Position numbers and translations under genes: made by a program
Shown here: in pieces, positions 39,634 through 49,347 of the stretch
How the letters are laid out: every line of letters begins with the position of its first letter
How positions within the stretch are numbered: the stretch's first letter is position 1
Notes under the pieces: model-generated
Databases searched by the model: none
What the model saw: only the letters and a program-made list of their open reading frames with translations
Told to the model about the DNA's origin: nothing
Origin: Poronia punctata
Taxonomy: Eukaryota; Ascomycota; Sordariomycetes; Xylariales; Xylariaceae
NCBI GenBank assembly: GCA_022579005.1
Contig: MU401456.1
Coordinates: forward strand, 336,607-400,606
Length of the DNA: 64,000 nucleotides
Direction: 5' to 3'

Positions 39634-41619
39634 ATGCTAGCTCTGAATTCTTCATCCAGCTCTTCTTCCCCCGAGCCTGATCGTCCCGCTGCTGAAGAAC
39701 ATGCAAATGCAAATCACCAGAGTAACATAGTAGGTGGATCGGCTACACATACTTCATCGCCTGAACATGTAGGCACCGCCGCATACCACTCGAGTTTCTC
39801 TGATGAGCTCACACCCGCTTTCTACCCCGCCGACGACGGGGTCTACGACGCCTACGACGCTGCGCTCGTGGCCGGGTATGTTATGGAAGAGCTTGATCAT
39901 GACGATATGGACGGTGGCGCCCCTTTACATGAAACCGGTATGGAGGAAAGCGTTGGCCAACCATCAGCTTCGACGCCGCAGGGCGGGCCCATAAACACTT
40001 ACCCGCCCCTAGCCTTCGATGACCAACCTCCGGCGGAACCGCTCGAGCTCCAATCATCAGCCGAGTCTGGCGACGAAGATAATCCCGATGACATGGAGGA
40101 ATTTGACAATCATCCTATCTTCCTAACAAACGCCAACCCTGGCGTATTGGCGCCTGATAACCCAAACTCACTTGATTCTCTACGGTTCTGGCGATATTGC
40201 AAAGGACGCGGTCAGTTGAAAAACATAGCAGGGACTCCCCGGAACGAGTTAAGCCTTAACCACGTGGTGCGGCCAAGAGTTGAGTACGCCGACCTGAAGG
40301 GCGACGAGTACGACTTCCAGGGTATCAACTGGTCTCTTCTGGGCGTTAGAAGGTCACTGGCGCGGCAAGCTCGTTTGCAAATGTTCCAGAATTACACGAA
40401 CCTGGCCGGCTCGGATAAATGGGGCCCTTCGAGGAACCTAGCTGTGGCCTACCAGCTGCCGAGTCGCGGTGAGGACTTCTTCCGCTTCCGGAGCATGGAT
40501 CTGCGGCGCGATGTGGATCTGCGGCACTTTCAGTTGCGCAATATACTAGGTGTTGACTCCCGGACCCGCGTCTTCTACCCGGGGCCCAACTCAACTATCC
40601 GGGAACTCGACCCTACCACGGGGCGGGTTACGACCGCAATGGAGTTCCCGGAGGAGGACCCGGAAGAAGCGACGATTTCCACGCTAACAGCAGAAGAAGG
40701 TGTACTCATGACAGGCGGCTTCAACGGGTCATATCGATTCCGGTCCATCGAAACGGAGGACAGGAAATTCTACAGCAAGGGAAGACTCACGGTGCATCCG
40801 GGTGGCATCACCAACCACGTTCAGGTCAGCTCCACCCGGAATTCATCCGCACTACACGCGGCATTTGCCTCGAATGATCAGTGGTTCCGAACCGTCGACT
40901 TGACCACAAACCGAGTCGTGTCAGCGAGGAGCAGCGACCACGCAGTGAACTGCTCGAGGCTGAGCCCGGACAAGAGACTTCGCGTCATGGTCGGCGATAC
41001 AGTAGATGTCCACATTGCAGACGCCGAGACGGGGGAGACGCTCCAGCAATTGGGAGGGCATAGAGACTTTGGCTTCGCATGTGACTGGGCACCCGACGGC
41101 TGGACCGTAGCGACGGGTAACCAAGACAAGACAGTAAGGATTTGGGACGCTCGGAAGTGGAAGAACAGCAAAGGGGAGAGCTTGAACGTCGCCGTACTGT
41201 GGTCCGAAATGGCGGGTGTCCGGAGTCTCCGCTTTTCGCCACTCGGCTCGGGCAAACGAGTGCTCATCGGGGCTGAGGAGGCCGACATCATCAACATCTT
41301 CGACGCGCAGACGTTCAACTCGAAGCAGACAGTGGACGTATTCGGCGAGCTGGCCGGCGTATCCTTTACGGCCGGCGGTCACGAGGTCCTTGCCCTTTCG
41401 AGCGACCCGGTACGCGGCGGAGTACTGTGTCTGGAGCGCTGTGACCATGGTTCCGAAGAGAGGTTTGATCACAAGCCGAGGAGTGATTCCGACGACCGGT
41501 ACTCCCCGGGCTATGACTGGCTACGAAGCCGCCAAGAGGTGTTGGATCATCCCGGGACGCAAGTGACTCTCACGGAGAAATACCGACAGGCTGCCATGGC
41601 CGAAGACTGGTTCTTTTGA
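39634..41619 (+). CDS. WD40 repeat protein, similar to S. pombe C2A9.03 type
   Basis: Single-exon gene of 661 residues; the ATG at 39634 is the first in frame. The N-terminal ~190 residues are acidic and Ser-rich (NSSSSSSSPEPDRPAAEEH, SAESGDEDNPDDMEEFDN). A conserved pre-propeller block follows (RFWRYCKGRGQLKNIAGTPR; YDFQGINWSLLGVRRS; RSMDLRRDVDLRHFQLRN). The WD repeats are clearest at SPDKRLRVMVGDTVDVHIAD, then GGHRDFGFACDWAPDGWTVA and TGNQDKTVRIWDARKW. I recall this arrangement in a conserved family of uncharacterised WD proteins in fungi and plants (C2A9.03-like). The role is unknown; a scaffold is the usual guess for WD proteins. The last ~40 residues (GYDWLRSRQEVLDHPG...EDWFF) lie beyond the propeller. 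Confidence 0.88.
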   Translation: MLALNSSSSSSSPEPDRPAAEEHANANHQSNIVGGSATHTSSPEHVGTAAYHSSFSDELTPAFYPADDGVYDAYDAALVAGYVMEELDHDDMDGGAPLHETGMEESVGQPSASTPQGGPINTYPPLAFDDQPPAEPLELQSSAESGDEDNPDDMEEFDNHPIFLTNANPGVLAPDNPNSLDSLRFWRYCKGRGQLKNIAGTPRNELSLNHVVRPRVEYADLKGDEYDFQGINWSLLGVRRSLARQARLQMFQNYTNLAGSDKWGPSRNLAVAYQLPSRGEDFFRFRSMDLRRDVDLRHFQLRNILGVDSRTRVFYPGPNSTIRELDPTTGRVTTAMEFPEEDPEEATISTLTAEEGVLMTGGFNGSYRFRSIETEDRKFYSKGRLTVHPGGITNHVQVSSTRNSSALHAAFASNDQWFRTVDLTTNRVVSARSSDHAVNCSRLSPDKRLRVMVGDTVDVHIADAETGETLQQLGGHRDFGFACDWAPDGWTVATGNQDKTVRIWDARKWKNSKGESLNVAVLWSEMAGVRSLRFSPLGSGKRVLIGAEEADIINIFDAQTFNSKQTVDVFGELAGVSFTAGGHEVLALSSDPVRGGVLCLERCDHGSEERFDHKPRSDSDDRYSPGYDWLRSRQEVLDHPGTQVTLTEKYRQAAMAEDWFF

Positions 41620-42983
41620 CCAAAGCCAACACCTATTGTGTCGCTATGACCGTTATGTCGTGGGCAGGTACGGCCTGATTATGTAAGCGCTAAGTTAGGC
41701 GTTGGGATAAAGATATGCATTATTGGTGTTTGTTGTCCTGGGCGGTTAGCATTGTTTTAGACTGGTCACATCGTGGCCTGTCGGTTCTGGTTTTCCAGTC
41801 GCAGCACGCTATCCATTTTTGATACCTTTTGCTTTGCCCCTCAGCGTGGCGCGGCATAGCATTGTGGACAAATGGAAGTGAAGAATTGGGAAGGTAGCTG
41901 GGAAGAAATCGTTTTGGTCATCATGTAGTCAACATGTAAGGGATAGATAGTTAAACGGTTTATTACAGAATCAAATCATTCTGTTTCTCTATCCTCTACG
42001 TCTTTCTACGCAGTGTCTAACCCACCGGAATCGCTTCATCCATCAAGACAAGAAGAAGCAAAGGTGTATATATAATCACACAGAAGTACCTCCATCCCTC
42101 CTACATAAAGTATTCACCATACCCTTCTCGTTACGACCCGTGCCTAGATAGACCAGGTACGCTTCGAATATTCGAGTACGAGTACCTATGCTATATCTTA
42201 CCCTTCTCCCCAGAGAGGGATTATCAGATTCGATTGACCTTGGGTAGGTAGCTGGGTACCTAAGGTAGGTTAAGTCGTTCCCGTCGACCATGAACCCGTA
42301 AATTAAATAGATTTAAAATACTCAACTTAACAGACCTTGTCCTATCATAACAGACAACACAGACAAGCTTGTTTGTACAACAGTGAAAACACTATCTAGG
42401 TAGGTTAGATACATATAACTAGGTAGTTTTGACTCGAGATCCAGATAGATAAAATAGGTTGAAGAGGATACATAAGACACCGCGAATCCAAGACAACCAA
42501 CTGGACCATTTTTCGTCTGTAAATGCGGCAGGGCGGTGTCACGTGAATGAAAATAAAATGCCACGACAACATAATATATAAAATAATAGATGTTCATCGA
42601 CGGTGCCACGTATTTAGATCTTCTTTACATTCAATCACATGCCAAAGGACACCACCCGATATTTTCTAGTCAAAAGATGCATGACACGGAACGCATAAAA
42701 AGTGACTTTCAGATTGGAACAGAACAGCATAAATCCGTACTTATATAGACACTAGTAAATTACAACATTATGAATCAGACCAGACCGGACACGTGACAAA
42801 ATTCTGCTTGTTTCCATCAACTCGTCTTCTTGAATTTGTCGCGAGCTCTTCGAGCCTCATATATGCAACCGCCTGTGGCCTGTGCTTTCCAGGTGGCCGT
42901 CACCTAAACGTGGAAGTTGTGGTGTCGTTCACTTGAACAAGTACAAACATGAAATGGAACGTGTGACCATGTACAAATCGCGT
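41620..42983. other. Intergenic, convergent 3' ends
   Basis: The WD40 gene (+) and the GH17 gene (-) converge here. No gene is supported. A TACGAGTA octamer lies at 42177. Confidence 0.5.
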
Positions 42984-44750
42984 TTAGATGCTGATGCCAA
43001 GGATCGACGCGCAACCCCAGAACTGCTCGCACTGGCACTGTGTATTGCCATCCTTCCAGGCATCCGAGGTCAGACTGAAGATGACAGCCTTGTCACCAAC
43101 CTTCTCAACAATCGACTTGATAGCGGCGGCCTGCTCGGCAGGACCGGGGACGGCCTTGCCGAGAGCCTTACCCTTCGCAGGCCAGCCAGTCTCCATGATG
43201 CGGCCTTCCTTGCCGGGGCAGATCTTTTCAATCAGGTCAAGCTGGCCCTTGACGAACTCACCGGCTTGGTAGGCGGTCGTCTCGGTGTTGAAGAAGGCGT
43301 GGGCGTTAGCACCGACTACATCAACCTGGGGGCAGACAAGCGAGGCGAACTCCTCCTGTTGCCAGATGTTGGTGGTCTCAGCAGTCGTGTAAGGGCCAGG
43401 GTAGCTCAACTGAGACTTGGTCGTGGAAATCAAGTTGGCGAGCTCGGAAGGCGTGCAGTAACCGTGAAGGACAGCCTCGTTACCGACAGCGATCATAGAG
43501 ACGTGGTCCCACTTGCCCCAAGCCTTGATGGCGCTGATCTGCTCGTTGACGCTGGGGTTGTGAGCGTTGCAACCGGGCTCATCGACGTAGATGCCCAAGA
43601 TCATCTTGACACCCTGTGTCTCGCAAGCGGATCCGACATATTCAAGCGTACCGCAGTCAGTAGAGTAGACACGGATAACCTTGACACCAGCAGCGGCAAT
43701 GGCAGCAATATCCTTCTTCACCTGGCCCTCAGACTTGCAGCCACCGCCAGCTGTAGTCTCGTAGGGAGTGTAGGAAACAGCCCAAGGCTGGCCAGGGGTA
43801 CCGTGGCCGGGAGTCTTGCCTGGGCCACCTGGTTTACCAGTGGGGTAAGGAGTCTTCGTCTTGCTCGTAGTAGGGTGAGGCTTCGGCGTATCGACGGGGT
43901 AGGTGGTCGTAGCCGGAGGCGGTGCGGGAGCAGAGGTGGTCTCCTCAACAGGATAGGTAGTCGGGACAACAATCTCGGTAGTGGGGACAACAATCTCGGT
44001 GGTCGATGGCGTCGGAGTGTCGAAGGGGCAGTAGACGACAGTGTTCGTCTCGGTAACGGTAGTCACCACCTCGGGTTGAGTGTAGGTACCGGCAGGATAG
44101 CTGGTAACAACAGGGTAGGTGATGGTGGTGTCCTGGGTCACCGTCGTGGTGGTAGGGGCAATGGTGTACGTGCCAGGAGTCGGGCACACGTACTTGGTGG
44201 TTTCGATGATGGTCGTGGTCACGCCCTCGCTCGTGGTGACAGTGGCGTAGGGGCAGACAACGGTCGTGGAAGTCGAAACAACCGTCGTGACACCACCAAC
44301 GGTGTGAGTACCGGCAGGGACCGAAGTCGGGTACGGGACGGGCACAGTCGTGGAATCAGTCAGCGTGATAGTGGTCGCCGGGAATGTGTAAACGCCGGTA
44401 GTCGAGCACGTCTGGGGAATTGGCGTGGGGACAAGGACCGGGGCGCTGCTGGTCGTCGTCGGCGCGGGAGGGGCCGGAGGGAAGATCACTGTGCTTGTTA
44501 GTACAAGTTCTATCGCACAACAAAATCCCCTAATGGGTTCGGAGCGGTATTGAGGACGCGGTGTTCACGTACGGGTAGGCTGGCCGAAGTAGGTGCTATA
44601 CACGGTGGTGCAGCCGCAGGTCTCCTCGGTCGGGTACTCTTCGGTCGGGTAGCCCTTCTTCGCGTGGGCACCGGCGTGGTTGTGTCTGTGGTGGACGCTG
44701 CCAGCACTGGCACCAGCCGCGAGGGCGGCGACAGCCAGGGTTGCCTTCAT
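42984..44750 (-). CDS. btgE: GH17 cell-wall beta-1,3-glucanase/transferase (BtgE-like)
   Basis: Secreted wall enzyme of glycoside hydrolase family 17, acting on beta-1,3-glucan. Exon 1 is 44750-44573 and exon 2 is 44488-42984; joined in phase they give 560 residues. The signal peptide is MKATLAVAALAAGASAG. A His-rich stretch follows, then a long Thr/Ser/Pro/Val linker of imperfect repeats (TTVTETNTVVYCPF-like units with spaced Cys), probably O-glycosylated and wall-linked. The C-terminal TIM-barrel has PWAVSYTPYETTAGGGCKS and VIRVYSTDCGTLEYVG. The acid/base is Glu397 in VGNEAV and the nucleophile is Glu492 in METGWPAKG; both are present. It ends in ILGISI without a clear GPI signal. Length and layout match Aspergillus BtgE. 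The repetitive linker leaves a long open antisense frame (42882-44501), which I regard as spurious. Confidence 0.93.
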
Positions 44751-47700
44751 TTTCTAGATCCTTTTTTTCCAAAAACTCCAAGAGACTGAACTCCAAATGC
44801 GACGTAGGAAGAATATAGACAGTTGTCTGATCCTCTTCGTGATTTCGTAATTTAAACGAGCGCCCGCTAAATGAGTGAAGCGGTGGGTGGAATGCGGTGA
44901 AGGGCGAAGGACAAAAAGACACTACGATGTCAGACGTCGCTATTAAAAGGCGGTTGCGAGAGGACGAGGAGAAGAGGAAAGGGGGTCATTGCATGGCCAC
45001 TAGTTTTATTACGTGGCCAGGGCACCATGGGTCTTGCGGCGCCAATTTTAACATGATGTTGTTTTTGGTATGGCGCGCGACGACGCTGGCACCTCTTGTT
45101 CGTTTCTGGTTCGTTCGGATGGGGCACATTTTCAGACTGGCCAACGGTATTCGAGCGTCAAGTCCCGATCAGGACGGACTAGGGGGATAACCCTGGCAAA
45201 TACAAAGAACGTGTTTGTTCCTGTTGTGCCTGGTTCAAGGTTGTATTACTTGGTTGGGCTGGCTAATAGTAGTGTTGGCTAGCGCGATGTCGTGTGTGAT
45301 GCGGTCCACCGTCTTTTCTCCTCTCAGCCAGGCGCGCCAGGGTGCCAGGATAAGCTGCATATACATCCCATGTACTTGTGTACAGTAATGGGAGGTACGC
45401 ACGCATCCTCCCAAAATCGGCCGGTACTGCAACCTCCATGATGTACTCTGCGCCGCAGTCTAGGTAGCTAGTCGAGGTATCTACCGTCGAGAGTAGAGTT
45501 TCTTCGAGGTGATCGGCATAAAAGCAGCACCGAATTGGACGACCGTCATGTTCTTTGAATGTACGTAGATATCGCATTGTTTGTTTTTGACTTGGTTAAG
45601 CGGACCCGCGGACTAGGTGAGCCTGACAAGGAAACCGGATTTTCCTTTGTATACACGTACATAATTAGCAACCTTTGCCACCCATCCGGCTGTACCTACT
45701 GTATAATTGTATTCTGCTGAATACGCGTTCGCTTCGTGGAAATGAGAGGGAGTGGCTACTCATAGACGTCGCTTGAAGCGCTGACCAGTCACCGGGTGCT
45801 CCCAAGTTGCGGGCAGTAATACAAGATGAGGTATAGGTTCCGAGGCAGTAGATAGCAGACGCCCAGCAATAGGAGCGGCGTGTAGGCCCAGGCTAGGCAC
45901 CAGGCAGTCTAGGGTACCGAAGCATAGTACTCGTAGCGCTCGAAATCTGAAGCCAAGGCAGAGTTCCAAGGCAAAAAGCCAGAGCGACCAGTTGACGGAT
46001 TCTTGAGCGGATTCACAGATGGAGCAGGGCAAGCCCCTAACACCAAATGGTTCAGGATCATTGCAAGGATTAAGTGGACTGGAGACGAAGGGGGGAAATT
46101 GCCCGAGGACCAAGCGAAATTACCACTACATTCTCTCCAAAGTAGAGGATACTCCAGGCTTCTCATTCCCTACAAGCACGAAACAGCGGTTGTTGTCGTA
46201 CTCGCTACTTCCTCGAGCTCGTAGCTGCTTACCTAGTGCACCTACGGACCGCCATCTCCTTTTCGGGTCAGTGTGCTTATGCTTGTACTAGGATGTCTGG
46301 TAACCAACCACGACACAGTAAATATATCTGATAGCGCACACACTGTACATGTATTGTGAGGTCTAGACTCCACAGGGAAAAACAATGAGAGGAAATTAGG
46401 TATTTACAATTCAATGGCCAAGACTCTAGAGTCAAGAAGCAGAAGTAAACAAAAAGGGACGCTGTCGAACAATAATCGGTTTTGTGGGCGACTGCTGATT
46501 GAATCGGGGTTTTGGAGCCTGGTACCTGCAGATATAAAAACGGGGTAGCACGGCTTGTAAGTTGTACCTGCATTGGTCTGCAGCCCCTTTTGGGCTAACT
46601 CTAGACGTTCTGCAGCGTCATTGGCTTCCTCAAGCAAGCCCCCTTATTGTGTAATTAGCTCACGTTTTGCCGGAAACCAACATTCACGATTCATTCCAGT
46701 TGCTCAAACGCCGACGGCCAGTTCTCAATTAAATTACAACGTCAAGTAGCAAAATGCGTCTTTATCACTTCTACGTGTATTTACATGTCGTACAAGTAGT
46801 ACCTACCTAGGTTAGAACAATTCCTACGATTTCATGATAATTTATAGGCTTAGCATCGTAGAATGAATATAGGTCTAGTACAGATTTACAAGTGCATGGG
46901 TTTCTATTGGAATACGAGCTTTTTATCTCGTCCTTGGAAGCATACCGTAATAGAATATTAAGTTAGGCACTGGCATATCGCAGATGAACTCAGATTGCCA
47001 AGCCCCATTATGACTGAAATTAGCACTGATGTGCAAGACGTAGGACACTATTGCCGACAATATGTTCATTGGTTCAAGCCTAAAAGGTTAAGTAAATATG
47101 TTACTGTGTACTCGTATACCTACGTGTATTTTCTGCATGCCTGTATGCCGGAGACGTTCTCCCTGTTCAGATGCAGCACCTTCTTAACGCATTCCGGTGA
47201 GCGATCATCTTGCACTGCGATTAGCGAAAGCTATTCTTCGCAGGGCGAGGTGGGCGAGGCCGTACATACGTGACGCTTTACCTACTTGTGGCATAGATGC
47301 TGGTGATAATCCTCAACGGCCCCAGAAATCAAGCTTTTGGGTGACCCTAACCCAGTCGAATCTCAAGGCGTTTTTTGACCTACACGTACTCGTAGGCATT
47401 CACAAACATGTCGATGGTCGATATGTAATCCTCTATCTCTACATGTACGTGTATGAGCCGAGCAAGCAAATATGTGTATATACGCGTAAATACATGCACG
47501 ACAAACGTCCGAATTACCCGTAGGTACTCGTAGATATCGCTCACACATAGCAAGTCACCCAGTTTCGCTTCCTCATTGCTACCGAGATACAATTCTACCC
47601 ACGGGCTTTTTCATATCCTACCCCTATCGACGGTACGTTCTAATTAAATAAAAATACAGTATACATTGACTCGTGGCTAAAATGCCCGATATGTATGAAT

Positions 47701-47874
47701 GATATCATTGTCGATATCCCCCTCGGCAATTGCTTTGACAATAGTAGCAAACAAATACAATATCCGAGATTCTCGACGTGAGAAGGGACGGGTGTAAGAT
47801 CTATTTCCGTGCGTGAGTCTGTCCGTGATCACCACACCCGTTCTTTATCTCTGCTGAAGCTAGCTGCAGGCCAT
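44751..47874. other. Intergenic upstream of the GH17 gene
   Basis: The first few hundred bases should carry the GH17 promoter. Beyond that no gene is supported over about 3 kb. Short frames such as 45760-46113 (-) have no family resemblance. TACTCGTA octamers lie at 45928, 47109, 47387 and 47525. Confidence 0.45.
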
Positions 47875-48386
47875 TTACAGCTGCAGCAGAGCTGCCACAG
47901 CCCCAGACCCCAAGAAGAGTCCGAACTGCCCATCTTGTTAGTTTCAGAAGTACTACGTATGTGCAGGATGACTTGTGTCAGCAGAACGCTTACCGAAACG
48001 CCGTTCACCACGCCCTTCCCCTGAAGTGGCTGTCCAGAGGCGGTTCCATTGGAATAACCAACACCACCAGAGCTCATGGGGCTGGTTGCGGTCGTCATTG
48101 TCGATGAGCCCATGTCGCTGGTGGAGGTCATATCCGCGGTGTCGGTCGGGGCAGTGACATCGTCAGTCATAGTCGAATCCGCGGCTGCCATAGTAGTGCT
48201 GGAAGCGGAGTCCATGGCAGTGGTAGCAGCGGCGGGGACGTCGGTGGTCACGGCGGGGGTATCAGCTACGCTCACAGCGTCTGTGGCATCTGAAGAGTCG
48301 GCATCAGAGCCGCCCATGCCCATTTCATTCATGGCGGCAAAAGCCATGCCCGCGAAGGCGAGGACTGTAATTCTCTTGACCATCAT
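47875..48386 (-). CDS. Small Ser/Thr/Ala-rich secreted, probably GPI-anchored protein
   Basis: Not assigned to a family. Exon 1 is 48386-47994 and exon 2 is 47925-47875; removing a 68-nt intron in phase 0 gives 147 residues. It opens with a signal peptide (MMVKRITVLAFAGMAFAAM). The mature part is almost only Ser, Thr, Ala, Asp, Val and Met, typical of an O-mannosylated wall protein. After splicing, the C-terminus reads NGVSFGLFLGSGAVAALLQL: a small residue followed by a hydrophobic tail, as expected for a GPI attachment signal. Without splicing, the tail would be a Trp/Cys-rich stretch with no GPI signal, so the intron model is favoured. The acceptor GGGCAG lies 11 nt after a CTAAC branch site. 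Either of the first two Met codons could be the start. Confidence 0.7.
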
Positions 48387-49347
48387 ATTGTCTGATGAAT
48401 GTGTGAGAGTCGTATTTGGTCACACGAATGAATACAAGCTGGATAGGTAGAGAGGAAAGATCCAAGAGCGAACTCGACAGAAGAGGCGCCGCAGCGCGCA
48501 TTGAAGAACCTAAACAGAGAACAAAGACTCACCACTATTTCTACTGGGTGTGATATCATGATTATATGTCTATAGGTCTAGCGACCTCCCGGGGGGCGAG
48601 AAGGCGCTTTGATACATTCCAACTTGCAAAGGGGGCAGACATGTCTTTCTTTCGTTATTGCCACGATGGCAACCGCTGAAAGCGATCGCATGTCTCTCGA
48701 TTGGCTAAGACCGTCCAGACGCTTGAAAAGAGCAAGCGAGGACCTGGGGTTCTCTCCTGTGCCGAGGCCGAGACAAAGGGTACTTGTACTTGATTGTAGT
48801 GCTGCGAACTTGATGTCCGTTCCTGCTTAAAGTAGGTAGTCTTTCAAATAAGTAGGGGGCGAAATATTTGATTTGATTTGAATAATTTGATTTCCTCTTC
48901 TTTCATACCCTGCAAATTCGAGCCTTTACTAGCTAAATTCTATCAAGGAGTCGTCACAGGACATACCTCTCTCAAACCGCCCAAGTTGCAGATATGAGGT
49001 CTGTTTGGAGAGTGGAATGTTTAACCCAACGGCAGGACCTTGGATGAAAGCGTCGGCCAGCTGCCGGCAGGCGTATCCACATGAGAATTATGGGTACCTA
49101 CTACCTTAGAGAGTGGATACTTTGAGCGGGGACTGGGCTTAGGTAATAACTAACACGCAGATCGGTAGTTGCCACCCATCACCCTCCCCAGTCCCACCGT
49201 GCCTGAGTGGTCCCTGATCCAATCTGAAATTTTGTAACTATCAATCAAGAGCGCTGCGCTAGCCTCGTTCCTAGAGTCGTAGATAGAGATGCTCCCGTCG
49301 CTTTCTGCATTTTACATGAGCAATTGTTTCAAGTGTAGGTATTAGCA
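48387..49347. other. Intergenic, divergent promoters
   Basis: About 960 bases between two divergent genes. The small + frame at 48609-48830 is not supported by similarity. The rest is presumably promoter sequence. Confidence 0.5.

Noticed and set aside
40921..41472. 183-codon minus-strand frame
   Set aside because: It lies opposite the WD40 gene and has no similarity of its own.
42882..44501. 539-codon open frame on the + strand opposite the GH17 gene
   Set aside because: It is antisense to a clear GH17 gene with signal peptide and catalytic residues. The Thr/Val-rich repeats of that gene leave few stops on the other strand, and the antisense product has no family resemblance.
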